Origin: Streptococcus thermophilus
Lineage (GTDB): Bacteria; Actinomycetota; Actinomycetes; Mycobacteriales; Mycobacteriaceae
Length of the DNA: 64,000 nt
NCBI GenBank assembly: GCA_900618065.1
Contig: UYIL01000003.1
Location: 1,860,001 to 1,924,000, forward strand
Direction: 5' to 3'
Below the pieces are notes generated by a model. It was not told where the DNA came from, searched no databases, and saw nothing but the letters and a program-made list of their open reading frames with translations. This document shows, piece by piece, positions 42,337 through 53,814 of this stretch. Position 1 is the first letter of the stretch, and every line of letters starts with the position of its first letter. The translations under genes were made by a program, and so were the position numbers.

Positions 42337-43434
42337 GTGAGTATGATCCGCAAACTTGCTCGCCCCATGCTTGCGTCTGTGTACATTGCAGACGGCGTGG
42401 GAACGGTGACGAGCTCCTCTGAGCACGCTAAGGGCGCAGAGAAGGTCGTGGACACCCTCAAGTCTGTGCTGCCTGCGCAGTACGCAAGCTACATCCCCTC
42501 TGACCCGGAGACCGTGGCGAAGATCAACGGTGGTGTGAAGATCGGTGCAGGCGCTACCTTCGCGCTGGGTAAGATGCCGCGCCTGTCTGCTGGCCTGCTC
42601 GCAGGGTCCACCGTGTGCACCCTGATGGCCCGCAACGCGTTCTGGGAGGCCAAGAACGACGAGGAGAAGGCCAAGATGCGTACGGGCGCTCTGACCAACG
42701 TTGCTCTCCTCGGCGGTGTTCTGCTGGCTGCCGCTGATACTGAAGGCAAGCCGGGGCTGGCGTGGCGCGCACAGGACGCCGCCAAGCGCGCCAACAAGAA
42801 CATTCAGTCCGCGCTGCCGACACAGTCTGAAACCGAGAAGGCCATGAACAAGGCCAGCGAGTGGTTCCAGAGCACTGCGGAGACTGTCTCCGAGGGCGCA
42901 CAGAAGGCTGCTTCCGAGGTCGCTGACTACGTCGACGACAACAAGGACGATTGGAAGAAGACTGCGTCCAAGTTCGCCGACAAGGCGCAGGATGCCGCAT
43001 CGGACGCTGCCGGCTGGGCTGAGGGTACTTACAAGGATCTCAAGCCGAACAAGATCGAGCAGGCCCGCATGAAGCGCCAGGTGAAGGGCTTCATCGGTGA
43101 TGCTCAGGAGAAGGTCGAGGACCTCTCCCCCTCCGAGCTGGACAAGTTCAAAGCAAAGCGCAAGGTCAACACCGTAGTGGGCGACCTGCAGGGTTCCCTG
43201 GACGACCTCGGCCCGTCCGAGTGGGAGAAGTTCAAGGGCAAGCGCAAGGCTAACAAGGCCGCTGACAAGGCCCAGAACCGAGCGCAGGATGCCATCGACA
43301 ACCTGCAGCACGCCTTTGACAGGTTGGACGCTTCCCCGAGCTGGTGGCAGAAGCGCAAGTGGAAGAAGAAGGCAAACAAGGCTGAGAAGCAGGCCAACAA
43401 GGCTGTGAAGAAGGTGCAGAAGAAACTCGGTTAA
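42337..43434 (+). CDS. DoxX-like membrane protein with long lysine-rich repetitive tail
   Basis: 365 aa (GTG start; the ATG two codons on is possible). Residues 1-135 resemble DoxX family proteins (RPMLASVYIADGVGTV; KIGAGATFALGKMPRLSAGLLAGS; LTNVALLGGVLLAA). From about 140 to the end the protein is hydrophilic, helical and lysine/alanine-rich with spaced repeats: VEDLSPSELDKFKAKRK, LDDLGPSEWEKFKGKRK, FDRLDASPSWWQKRKWK. Lysine is coded almost only by AAG, which suggests high expression. The tail recalls LEA or apolipoprotein-like amphipathic helices; function unknown. Confidence 0.78.
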   Translation: MSMIRKLARPMLASVYIADGVGTVTSSSEHAKGAEKVVDTLKSVLPAQYASYIPSDPETVAKINGGVKIGAGATFALGKMPRLSAGLLAGSTVCTLMARNAFWEAKNDEEKAKMRTGALTNVALLGGVLLAAADTEGKPGLAWRAQDAAKRANKNIQSALPTQSETEKAMNKASEWFQSTAETVSEGAQKAASEVADYVDDNKDDWKKTASKFADKAQDAASDAAGWAEGTYKDLKPNKIEQARMKRQVKGFIGDAQEKVEDLSPSELDKFKAKRKVNTVVGDLQGSLDDLGPSEWEKFKGKRKANKAADKAQNRAQDAIDNLQHAFDRLDASPSWWQKRKWKKKANKAEKQANKAVKKVQKKLG

Positions 43435-43454
43435 ATAACCGGGTAGCTTCTACC

Positions 43455-43490
43455 AGCCCCGGGGCAGGGAATATTCCCTGCCCCGGGGCT
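43455..43490 (+). terminator. Strong terminator hairpin after the DoxX-like gene
   Basis: A perfect 36-nt palindrome: AGCCCCGGGGCAGGGA pairs with its complement around a central AATATT, followed by GTTTGCTT. Isolates the DoxX-like gene from the HelD gene. Confidence 0.8.
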
Positions 43491-43553
43491 GTTTGCTTAC
43501 TGGCACACTCATGCTGCGACTCATACGTTGGGAAGAGAAAGGTTAGGCGCTCG

Positions 43554-45788
43554 GTGACAGATTCCAGGATCGCCCAGGAACAGGATTACGCGGACGGGTT
43601 GTTCGCGCGGCTTGACGCGGAAGTACAGGCTGCGCAGCGACGTCTTGAAGCTGTGGCAATGGACGTTGACCCTGACAATCCAGATGCGGACGCCCTGGTT
43701 CGCCGTGAAACGGAATACCACGGCCTGAACGCGAAACTGGACGATCTCAACGTCGCGGAAACCGGCTTGGTTTTTGGGCGGATCGACGTCGCGGATGACT
43801 CCCCGGAGAATCCCGCCGACGGCCGGGAGAACGTGGACCGCCGCTACATCGGCCGCATGGCCATCGACGACCGCGCCGACGACTACCGCACTCTGCTGCT
43901 GGACTGGCGCGCCCCGATGGCACGGCCGTATTACCTGGCCACCACCGCACACCCCGAAGGTGTGGAGATGCGCCGCAACATCCGGATGCGCGGCCGCACG
44001 GTGACAGCCGTCGATGACGAAGTGCTCTCCGCGGGCAGCGACACCGATACTGCCACTGAATCAGACTCGCCGACCAGCACGAGCGATGTCAGCAGCGAAG
44101 CTGCTTTGCGCCGCGCCATGAACGCTCCGCGCACCGGCCACATGCAGTCCATCGTGGAGACGATTCAGCGCGAGCAGGATCAGATCATCCGGGACTCCAC
44201 CCGCGGTGTCCTAGTCGTCTCCGGCGGTCCGGGCACCGGTAAGACGGCGGTCGCATTGCACCGGGTCGCCTACCTTCTGTACACGTGGCGGGACCAGCTC
44301 GCACGCACCGGTGTGCTCATCGTCGGGCCGAATCGCACATTCCTCGACTACATCTCCCGGGTTCTGCCTGAGCTCGGTGAGACCGGGGTGGTGTTAAGCA
44401 CCGTCGATAAGCTCGTGCCCGGTTTCGCCCCCTCCGCCACTGATGATCTTGTTGCACGAGAAGTCAAGGGGTCCGGGGACATGGCCATCATTCTCAAGCG
44501 TGCGGTATGGAACTACCAGACGGTGCCCGAGGAGGACGAGGTACTGCGCGTGGAAGGCATCGATCTCGCAGCCACCCCGCGGATGATCGCTGCTGCCCGG
44601 ACACGCGCACGCCGCTCGCGCAAACCCCACAACGACGCGCGTCCGTTCTTCGCGGAGGCTCTCGCACAGCTTCTTGCGGAGGCTCTGGCCAAGCGCATCG
44701 GTGAGGATCCCCTCGGCGGATCCAACCTACTGTCCCAGGCGGATGTCGATCAGCTTCATGATGACCTTGCAGAGGAGCCGCAGGTGGCCCACCTCGTCGA
44801 TAAGCACTTCCCCGAGTTGGATCCGGTGGAGGTTCTCGCGGAATTCCTCAGTGACCGCGAGGCCATTGCCGCTGCAGCCTTCGACTACGATGAGCTGACC
44901 CAGGATGCGCTCTACCGTGCCGAAGGTGCAGCATTCACAGCCTCAGACACCGCGCTCATCGACGAGCTGTACACCCTCGTGGGCATCCCGACTCCCAACG
45001 ACGAAGCCGAGAAGGCCGAGCGGCGCTGGCGCGAACTCGTCGCTGATGCCGAAGATGCGCTGGATATTCTCGCTTCCTCCGCAAACACCGACACCGACGA
45101 TGAGTTTGAAGCCGAAGTCCTGTCGGCCCACGACATCATCGATGCTGAGACGCTCGCTGGACGTCAACGGGAAACAGATGTCCGGTCCACAGCCCAGCGG
45201 GCGCAAGCGGATATGACGTGGGCATACGGCCATGTCATTGTGGACGAAGCCCAGGAGTTGTCCGCGATGGAGTGGCGGATGGTGTTCCGCCGCTGCCCCT
45301 CGAGGTGGATGACGCTGGTGGGTGACACTGCGCAGACATCGTCGCCCGCGGGAGTGGATACGTGGGACTGCGCGCTCGAGCCGTTCGTGGGCGGGCGCTA
45401 TCGCTCCCATGAGTTGACGGTGAACTACCGCACCCCCGCCGAAATCATGAGTGTCGCTGACAGGGTTGCTCAGGTGATCGACCCGGAGGCAACACCAGCC
45501 GCAACCGTGCGTGAGTCAGGCGAGGCGGGCGGACGCGAGTCGGTTCGAGTGCTGCCCAAAAACACTGACGCCGAGGCCGTTCGAGCTGAGCTCTCGGGTC
45601 TCGGCGGAATGGTCGCGGTAGTCACCGCGGATAATGTCGAGGAGGTCAAGGGGCTGGAATTCGACCACGTGGTCGTCGATCAGCCAGCGGCGATTGTGGA
45701 GGCCTCACCGCAAGGCTGGCAGGACCTTTACGTCGCGATCACGCGAGCGACCCAGACGCTGACCATCATTGGAGAACTCCCCGTCTAA
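43554..45788 (+). CDS. helD: HelD/HelR-type UvrD-family ATPase
   Basis: 744 aa, GTG start. A long N-terminal coiled coil (residues about 5-65) and an insertion-rich region precede Walker A VVSGGPGTGKTAVALHR at about residue 225 and Walker B VIVDEAQELSAMEW. C-terminal helicase motifs include RYRSHELTVNYRTPAEIM and YVAITRATQTL. This is the actinobacterial class of HelD, which binds RNA polymerase and dissociates stalled or rifampicin-bound complexes; in some species it protects from rifampicin. Two 11-mer copies lie inside, 393 bp apart. Confidence 0.88.
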   Translation: MTDSRIAQEQDYADGLFARLDAEVQAAQRRLEAVAMDVDPDNPDADALVRRETEYHGLNAKLDDLNVAETGLVFGRIDVADDSPENPADGRENVDRRYIGRMAIDDRADDYRTLLLDWRAPMARPYYLATTAHPEGVEMRRNIRMRGRTVTAVDDEVLSAGSDTDTATESDSPTSTSDVSSEAALRRAMNAPRTGHMQSIVETIQREQDQIIRDSTRGVLVVSGGPGTGKTAVALHRVAYLLYTWRDQLARTGVLIVGPNRTFLDYISRVLPELGETGVVLSTVDKLVPGFAPSATDDLVAREVKGSGDMAIILKRAVWNYQTVPEEDEVLRVEGIDLAATPRMIAAARTRARRSRKPHNDARPFFAEALAQLLAEALAKRIGEDPLGGSNLLSQADVDQLHDDLAEEPQVAHLVDKHFPELDPVEVLAEFLSDREAIAAAAFDYDELTQDALYRAEGAAFTASDTALIDELYTLVGIPTPNDEAEKAERRWRELVADAEDALDILASSANTDTDDEFEAEVLSAHDIIDAETLAGRQRETDVRSTAQRAQADMTWAYGHVIVDEAQELSAMEWRMVFRRCPSRWMTLVGDTAQTSSPAGVDTWDCALEPFVGGRYRSHELTVNYRTPAEIMSVADRVAQVIDPEATPAATVRESGEAGGRESVRVLPKNTDAEAVRAELSGLGGMVAVVTADNVEEVKGLEFDHVVVDQPAAIVEASPQGWQDLYVAITRATQTLTIIGELPV

Positions 45789-46228
45789 GAAACGGTGTGG
45801 ACGATCATGACGTCGCAGTCGGACTGGCGCGCGACGTCGGCCGGCACAGAACCCAGCAGGCGGCCGGTCAGGGAGTTGATGCCGCGGTTGCCCACGACAA
45901 GCAATTCTGCGGAGTAGTCGTTGACGATGCTCATCAACGCCTCCACCGGGGTGCCCGGCCGAACGGTGGTCTGCACGTCCTTCACACCGGTGGCTGCCGC
46001 GTGCTCAGCGGCCTTCGCAAGGTTTTCGCGTGCGGTCTCGTCGCCCAGAATCGTGTTCGAGTCTTGGCGCAATGTGGTGGACACATCCGCCTCCGACTCG
46101 TAGTAGGCGCAGCCGATGACCAGCGTGGCATCGAACGCCGCCGCGAGTTCCGCGGCGCGTTCAACGGCCAGCAGCGAGGACTTCGACCCGTCCGTGCCAA
46201 CAACAACGGTGTTGTAGTTCTTGCTCAT
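45785..46228 (-). CDS. Universal stress protein (UspA family)
   Basis: 147 aa from the ATG at 46228 (a GTG at 46237 overlaps the uvrB stop). Walker-like ATP-binding residues: VVVGTDGSKSS at the start and GNRGINSLTGRLLGSVPADV (GxxGx9GS) near the end, so an ATP-binding UspA. Its TAG overlaps the stop codon of the convergent HelD gene by three bases. Confidence 0.93.
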   Translation of the reverse strand: MSKNYNTVVVGTDGSKSSLLAVERAAELAAAFDATLVIGCAYYESEADVSTTLRQDSNTILGDETARENLAKAAEHAAATGVKDVQTTVRPGTPVEALMSIVNDYSAELLVVGNRGINSLTGRLLGSVPADVARQSDCDVMIVHTVS

Positions 46229-46236
46229 GCTGGCCA

Positions 46237-48351
<2,115 letters not shown>

Positions 48352-48358
48352 GCAGACA

Positions 48359-48364
48359 AGTCTA
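48359..48364 (-). promoter_or_regulatory. Candidate leaderless promoter of uvrB
   Basis: TAGACT (-10) lies 7 nt before the uvrB ATG with no ribosome-binding site. The 40-nt gap to the divergent transporter leaves no space for a leader. Confidence 0.4.
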
Positions 48365-48391
48365 TCTCTGGTGGAAGGTAGCGTGAGAACT

Positions 48392-49258
48392 ATGTTCGAG
48401 ACGCTGCAGACAATCATGGCGCCCGCATCCACCATTTTCGTCCTTGCGATGATGTTCTCCACGGGGCTGTCACTCGCCGTCGACGACTTCCGCGCCAGCC
48501 TCTCCCACTGGCGCTTCCACCTGCGTTTGCTGCTGGTCAACTTCCTTGTCGTGCCCGGGATCATGCTGCTGTTCATCACGCTGGCGCTTATCGACGCCCC
48601 CTACGCCACCGGCATGCTCATCCACGCCACTGTCGCTGGTGCCCCGCTGATCATGGCGCTGACCACCATGAGCAAGAACTCGGTGGCGATGGGCGCGACG
48701 GTTCAGCTCTTACTCATGCTTGCCACTGTGGTCGTCGTGCCGTTCCTCTTACCCGTTCTCCTCGGCGGTGTGGAGGTGTCCGCGTGGGACTTGGCCAAAC
48801 CGCTCATCGTTCAGATGCTGCTGCCTTTGCTGGCCGGCATGGCCCTGTTCTACTTCGCGCCGGGGGTGACCGAGAAGATCCGGCCGTGGATCAGCAAAGC
48901 AGCCAACATGATCATGCTCGTTTTCCTTGTGCTGTCTATCGTCGCTTTCGGTTCCTACTTCTCCGATCCGCAACTCTGGTTCGCCGTTATTGTGGGTCTG
49001 CTCGCCCTGACCGTCGCGTTTTACGTCGGTTACGGCACCGGCGATGACCTTGGTGAGCGGTCCCAACTCGGCGCACTAGGCACTGCGCAACGCAACACGG
49101 CCGCTGGTGTGCTCATCGGCATGTCCTTCGAGGATCCGTTGGTCTTCATCACACTGGTGTTCATTAACAGCTTCATGATGTTCGTGCTCATGTTCTTTGC
49201 CAAACGGTTCGGGGAGAACAAGGGGATGCCGCTGCTCCCGTCGACGGGCGGCGACTAA
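48392..49258 (+). CDS. BASS-type (bile acid:sodium symporter family) transporter
   Basis: 288 aa with about 8-10 transmembrane segments ([56 protein letters not shown]). Begins with the family-typical [20 protein letters not shown] pattern and has [18 protein letters not shown] in place of the usual polar cross-over motif. Substrate unknown. Divergent from uvrB. One 11-mer copy inside. Confidence 0.78.
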   Translation: MFETLQTIMAPASTIFVLAMMFSTGLSLAVDDFRASLSHWRFHLRLLLVNFLVVPGIMLLFITLALIDAPYATGMLIHATVAGAPLIMALTTMSKNSVAMGATVQLLLMLATVVVVPFLLPVLLGGVEVSAWDLAKPLIVQMLLPLLAGMALFYFAPGVTEKIRPWISKAANMIMLVFLVLSIVAFGSYFSDPQLWFAVIVGLLALTVAFYVGYGTGDDLGERSQLGALGTAQRNTAAGVLIGMSFEDPLVFITLVFINSFMMFVLMFFAKRFGENKGMPLLPSTGGD

Positions 49259-49364
49259 ACGGCGTTAAGTTGAAAAGTTCAAACGTTAGGAGAAGTTGCG
49301 ATTGTGACCTGAATCGCGTCCAATTTCTTGCGAACGGTTGACAGGGAGTCCTAATGTAAAAAAC

Positions 49365-50237
49365 ATGGTCTCAACGTCACCTCACCCTGCCGCGCGCGCC
49401 GCCATCCAAGCAGCCGGTTTGCGGCACCAAGATGTGGCGGCCCATTTGGGCATCGACGCCAGCAAGCTGTCCAAGTCCCTGTCCGGTGTGCGCCGTTTCA
49501 ACCAGACCGAACTGGAGCGCTTGGCAGATCTGACTGGCGTGAGCGTAGAGAGTCTGAGGCCAGCACCGGATGCGCACACCGGTGCCCCCAACCCGCGGAT
49601 CAGCGGCGAAGAACGCGCCCAACGCAAACGCGCGATCGTGGATGTGGCTTGGCCGCTGTTCACGGAACGTGGCTACGCGACCGTGACCATCGCCGAGATC
49701 GCCCGTGCCGCCGGGATGTCCACCCCGGCCGTCCACTACTACTTCAAGTCCAAGAACGAGATTTTCCTGGCCACCCTGGAACTGTGCTCCCAGCAGGCGG
49801 CGAAAAGGCGCTCGTTCGTCGCGGACATCGCTGACCCGGCCCAGCGTCTGCTGCGTTTCGCGGAGATCCAGCTCGACGGATCGCCGGAGTCGAAACGGGA
49901 GTGGACCACGTGGGCACAGTTCTGGGCATCCTCTCCATCTTTCCCGGACGTGAAGGAAGCCACAGCTGTCGCCTACAACCACTGGCAGCAGCAGCTGCGC
50001 ACCATCGTCGTGGAGGGCCAGGCCGCCGGCCGGTTCGACACAGCGAACCCGGACGACATGGTTAACGCGGTCACCGCGATGATGGACGGTCTGGGCGTGC
50101 GCATTCTCGCGGGGGTTTTGACACCGGAAGCCGCCATCGACGCGGTGACGACCTACTTGAACACGTGGATCAAAGAACCGGACGCGCCCCTTTCGAGTGC
50201 GCCCACCACGGCCACGATCACGAAGGAGAACGGATAG
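49365..50237 (+). CDS. Double-HTH regulator: XRE-like domain fused to TetR domain
   Basis: 290 aa from MVSTSPHPAARAAI. Residues about 8-62 form a Cro/C1-type HTH (AGLRHQDVAAHLGIDASKLSKSL; SGVRRFNQTELERLADLTG). Residues about 88-135 form a TetR N-terminal HTH (RAIVDVAWPLFTERGYATVT; IAEIARAAGMSTPAVHYYFKSK). The remainder is a TetR-type ligand domain. It lies 2 nt before the ABC importer genes and probably controls them. The upstream 106 nt contain a small inverted repeat TTGAA-AAG-TTCAA (near 49270-49282) that may be an operator. Confidence 0.85.
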   Translation: MVSTSPHPAARAAIQAAGLRHQDVAAHLGIDASKLSKSLSGVRRFNQTELERLADLTGVSVESLRPAPDAHTGAPNPRISGEERAQRKRAIVDVAWPLFTERGYATVTIAEIARAAGMSTPAVHYYFKSKNEIFLATLELCSQQAAKRRSFVADIADPAQRLLRFAEIQLDGSPESKREWTTWAQFWASSPSFPDVKEATAVAYNHWQQQLRTIVVEGQAAGRFDTANPDDMVNAVTAMMDGLGVRILAGVLTPEAAIDAVTTYLNTWIKEPDAPLSSAPTTATITKENG

Positions 50238-50239
50238 AC

Positions 50240-51796
50240 ATGCCTCAACTCACTCGCCGGCAATTGTTCGGCGCGACGGCCGTTGGAGGTGCTTCGCTCG
50301 CGTTAGCGTCGTGCAGCTCCCAGGCCCCGGCAGAACAGATTGACACTTCCGGTCCGCCGCGCAAGGGCGGAGTGTTGCGCGTTGGCCTAGTAGGCGGTTC
50401 CACCGCAGACACGATCGACGCCCACATTCCCTCTAGCGCCAGCGATGCAGCACGCGTGATCAACCTTTACGAGCCGGTGTTGCGCCGCGGCTACGACTAC
50501 GAGCTGGAATACCGCCTCGCTGAGTCCCTCGAACCGAACGATGACGCCACTGAGTGGACCCTCACGCTGCGAGAGGAACTGAAATTCTCCGACGGCCGCC
50601 CCGTTCGCCCCGAGGATGTCATCGCCACCTACGAGCGCGTCGCCGACCCGGATGACCCCAAAAACGGTGCCGGCTCCATTGCCCACTTCGAGTCGATGGA
50701 AAAGACCGACGACCGCACTGTGGTGATCAAGCTCTCCGAACCGGACGCTGAGCTCTACGGAACTCTTGCCGAGTACCAGATGGGCATCGTCCCGGAGGAT
50801 TACGATCCCGAGAACCCGATCGGCGCCGGCCCGTTCAAACTGAAGAACTTCACCGCCGGGCGTTCCACCACACTGGAGCGCAACGAGCACTACTGGGAAG
50901 GCCCCGCACACCTTGATGGCATCGAGATCATCGACTTCTACCAGGAGGACGCAATGCTCAACGCGCTGTTGTCCTCGCAGGTCGACGGCATCGGCGCGCT
51001 CAACCATGCCCTCGCGCGAGTCATCGAGGCCGATCCCCGCCTGAACGTCGTCTCTTCCGAAACAGGCATGTGGCTGCCGTTCACCATGCGTGTTGACGCG
51101 GAACCGTTCGACGACGAGCGCGTCCGCCAAGCGATGCGCCTTGCCGCGAACCGCCCGGGCATGGTCGACCAAGTCTTCTCCGGGGAAGGGCAGCTCGGCA
51201 ACGACATGTTCGCGCTTTATGACCCTTCCTACCCGCACGAGTTCCCGCAGCGCGAGCAGAACATCGACGAAGCGAAGAAGTTGCTTGCCGACGCTGGCTA
51301 CCCCGACGGCATCGAAGTTGAGCTGAACACCTCCGAGATCGCGTCGGGCGCTATCCGCGCCGCTCAGGTTTACGCCGAGCAGGTCCGCGAGGCTGGCATC
51401 AACGTGAAGATCAACCAGGTGGATTCCACCACCTTCTGGGCGGAGGGCAATTACCTGGAGTACCCGTTCTCCCAGACCTTCTACTACACGCGTGACTTCC
51501 TCGAACAGGTCAACAGATGCGCTACTGCAGATGCCCCGTTCAACGAGACGCACTGGGCTGACGATGACTTCACCGCCCGGGTAGTGGCTGCACGCGCCAT
51601 TGAGGACGACCGGGAGCGCGGCGAGAAGATCAAAGAACTCCAAAAGGAATTCTACGACCGCGGCGGCTACATCATCTGGGGCTTCCCGAACAACATTGAC
51701 GCCTACCACAACTACGTGGTCGGAGCGCGGCCGCACCCGAGTGGTGTGGCTCTGTCCCAGGCGATGTTCTACGACATGTGGATTGCGGAGGCATAA
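50240..51796 (+). CDS. Peptide-type ABC substrate-binding lipoprotein, Tat-exported
   Basis: 518 aa. The signal RRQLFGATAVGGASLALASC has a twin-arginine start and a lipobox, so probably a Tat-exported lipoprotein. The body is a cluster C (DppA/OppA-type) binding protein: KGGVLRVGLVGG; WTLTLREELKFSDGRPVRPEDV; MRLAANRPGMVDQVFSGEG. AAGGAGAACGG precedes the ATG. First gene of a 4-gene importer. Confidence 0.93.
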   Translation: MPQLTRRQLFGATAVGGASLALASCSSQAPAEQIDTSGPPRKGGVLRVGLVGGSTADTIDAHIPSSASDAARVINLYEPVLRRGYDYELEYRLAESLEPNDDATEWTLTLREELKFSDGRPVRPEDVIATYERVADPDDPKNGAGSIAHFESMEKTDDRTVVIKLSEPDAELYGTLAEYQMGIVPEDYDPENPIGAGPFKLKNFTAGRSTTLERNEHYWEGPAHLDGIEIIDFYQEDAMLNALLSSQVDGIGALNHALARVIEADPRLNVVSSETGMWLPFTMRVDAEPFDDERVRQAMRLAANRPGMVDQVFSGEGQLGNDMFALYDPSYPHEFPQREQNIDEAKKLLADAGYPDGIEVELNTSEIASGAIRAAQVYAEQVREAGINVKINQVDSTTFWAEGNYLEYPFSQTFYYTRDFLEQVNRCATADAPFNETHWADDDFTARVVAARAIEDDRERGEKIKELQKEFYDRGGYIIWGFPNNIDAYHNYVVGARPHPSGVALSQAMFYDMWIAEA

Positions 51797-51799
51797 ATC

Positions 51800-52747
51800 A
51801 TGGGAAAACTGATTCTGCGCAGGCTCGCACTGAGCATCTTCATTCTTCTGGCAGTGTCCATCATCATTTTCGGCGCCACACTGCTGCTCCCCGGTGACCC
51901 AGCCCGAGCCATCTTGGGCCAGCAAGCCACCCCGGAGCGTATCGCTGCCTTGCAGGCGGAGATGAACTTGGACAAGAACCCCGTTGAGCGCTACTTCCTG
52001 TGGCTCGGCGGTGTCCTCACTGGTGACTTTGGCACCTCCACCACCACGGGAGGCCCGGTCTCCCAGCTGCTGGGTGAACCCCTGGTCAACTCCTTGATTT
52101 TGATGGCACTTTCGGCGCTGATCGCAATTCCGCTCGGCATCCTTATTGGTGTGTACGCGGCCTGGTGGCGCGGGTACAAGCGCGACTCCGCCATCACCTG
52201 GGTCACCCTGATCCTCGCAGCGATGCCGGAGTTCGTCATCGGTATCTTGCTCATCACGGTTTTTGCCACTTCCGTCTTCCAGGTGCTGCCGGCAGTGACT
52301 ATGTCGCCCCCGGGCACCCCGGTGTGGGCATACCCCTCGCAGCTGGTGCTGCCCACGTTGACGCTGGCGCTCGTCGTGGCGCCCTACATCGCGCGCATGA
52401 CCCGCACGACCATGATTGAAACACTTGATTCCGGCTACGTGGAGATGGCCCGTCTCAAGGGCGTGCCGGAACGCCGTGTGATCTTCCGCCACGCGCTGCC
52501 CCACGCTGTCGGCCCGATCGCGCAGGTTGTAGCGATCCAGCTGGCATGGCTCGCCGGCGGCATTGTCGTGGTCGAGTACCTGTTCCGTTACCCCGGTCTC
52601 GGTGTCGCCATGATCGACGCCGTGAACTACCGCGACGTCCAGGTGGTGCAGGCAGTGACGCTGCTCATCGCCGCCGTCTACGTCATCGTGAACCTGCTCG
52701 CCGATGTCGTGAGCATCATGGCCAACCCGAAGCTGAGGAGCAACTAA
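51800..52747 (+). CDS. ABC transporter permease, DppB type
   Basis: 315 aa, six transmembrane segments. It starts MGKLILRRLALSIFILLAVS and has the binding-protein-dependent permease motif EMARLKGVPERRVIFRHALP (EAA loop) that contacts the ATPase. 3 nt after the binding protein gene; its TAA shares a base with the next ATG. Confidence 0.93.
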   Translation: MGKLILRRLALSIFILLAVSIIIFGATLLLPGDPARAILGQQATPERIAALQAEMNLDKNPVERYFLWLGGVLTGDFGTSTTTGGPVSQLLGEPLVNSLILMALSALIAIPLGILIGVYAAWWRGYKRDSAITWVTLILAAMPEFVIGILLITVFATSVFQVLPAVTMSPPGTPVWAYPSQLVLPTLTLALVVAPYIARMTRTTMIETLDSGYVEMARLKGVPERRVIFRHALPHAVGPIAQVVAIQLAWLAGGIVVVEYLFRYPGLGVAMIDAVNYRDVQVVQAVTLLIAAVYVIVNLLADVVSIMANPKLRSN

Positions 52748-53814
52748 TGTCTCAACCATCGCTGACTCCCAACTCCCCCACCCCGGCGCAGACTCCTGCT
52801 GAGAACGCCGCGGACTCGTCGTCAGAGCTGAAGACCTCGCTGTCCAAACCCGCCCCGCTGTTCAAGCGCATTTGGGCGCAGCCCGAGGGCAAAGTGGGTA
52901 CCATCCTCACCGGCCTGGTTCTCGTGGTCACGGTCATCGGCTACTTCTTCGCCGAGCAGATCACCGGTTACAGCACCACCGAATTCCTGGGCCTGCCTTT
53001 CACTTCCGACGGCACATTCGGCACCGATAACCTGGGCCGTTCCGTGCTGTCGCGTTTCATCGCCGGTGGCCTGATCCTGCTCATCACCGCATTCCTGGCG
53101 ACGTTGCTGGGAATGGTTGTGGGCACGATCATCGGCATGATCGCCGGCTACTTCGGCGGCGCGACGGACGCCATCCTGATGCGCATCAACGATGTCTTCC
53201 TCGCCTTCCCGCAGCTCATCTTCGCCATGCTGGCCATCGTGATTTTCGGCCCCTCGGCGACGGTCCTGGTCTTGGTCATCGGCCTGACCCATGCAACGCG
53301 CGTTGCCCGTGTGGCACGTGCATCTACCTTGTCGGTGACCAACGAGGATTACATCCGTGCCGCCCAGATGTACTCGGTCCCGCACTGGAAGATCCTCGTT
53401 CAGGAGATCCTGCCGAACATCGCTGGCCCGCTCTCCGTCGAAGCCGGACTGCGCCTGACTTACTCAATCGGCTCCATCGCTTCCCTGTCCTTCTTGGGCT
53501 TGGGTATTCAGCCGCCCGCGGCTGACTGGGGCCTCATGATCAACGAGAACCGTATCGCCCTGTCCATCCAGCCCTGGGGCGTCGTGCTGCCGGTCATCGC
53601 CATTGCTGTCTTGACCATCGGCACCAACATGCTTGCCGACGCCACAGCCCGCGCCACCGCAACCACCGCCATGCCGCTCAAACGGGGCTCCGAGGTGGAA
53701 GCGGAGCGCCAGAACAAGGTCGAACCGATTCACAACGAAGACGCCGCGACCACCACCCCCACCGACACCGTATCCGCGACTGGTTCCACCGCTGTGACTG
53801 AGGAGGAGAAGTAA
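52747..53814 (+). CDS. ABC transporter permease, DppC type
   Basis: 355 aa with start fixed by the TAATG overlap. A proline/serine-rich N-terminal stretch (about 45 residues), then FKRIWAQPEGKVGTILTGLV, six transmembrane helices, the typical FGTDNLGRSVLSRFIAG and EAA-type RAAQMYSVPHWKILVQEILP. The C-terminal tail of about 45 hydrophilic residues is longer than usual. Partner of the DppB-type permease. Confidence 0.93.
   Translation: MSQPSLTPNSPTPAQTPAENAADSSSELKTSLSKPAPLFKRIWAQPEGKVGTILTGLVLVVTVIGYFFAEQITGYSTTEFLGLPFTSDGTFGTDNLGRSVLSRFIAGGLILLITAFLATLLGMVVGTIIGMIAGYFGGATDAILMRINDVFLAFPQLIFAMLAIVIFGPSATVLVLVIGLTHATRVARVARASTLSVTNEDYIRAAQMYSVPHWKILVQEILPNIAGPLSVEAGLRLTYSIGSIASLSFLGLGIQPPAADWGLMINENRIALSIQPWGVVLPVIAIAVLTIGTNMLADATARATATTAMPLKRGSEVEAERQNKVEPIHNEDAATTTPTDTVSATGSTAVTEEEK

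Noticed and set aside
42319..43311. A 330-codon minus-strand frame over the DoxX-like gene
   Set aside because: Leu/Val-rich complement of a Lys/Glu-rich repeat protein; codon bias fits the plus strand.
50387..52759. A 790-codon minus-strand open frame opposite the importer genes
   Set aside because: Shadow of the plus-strand importer genes: high-G+C coding DNA keeps the complementary frames open. No domain, no start with a ribosome-binding site, and the plus-strand genes are unmistakable.
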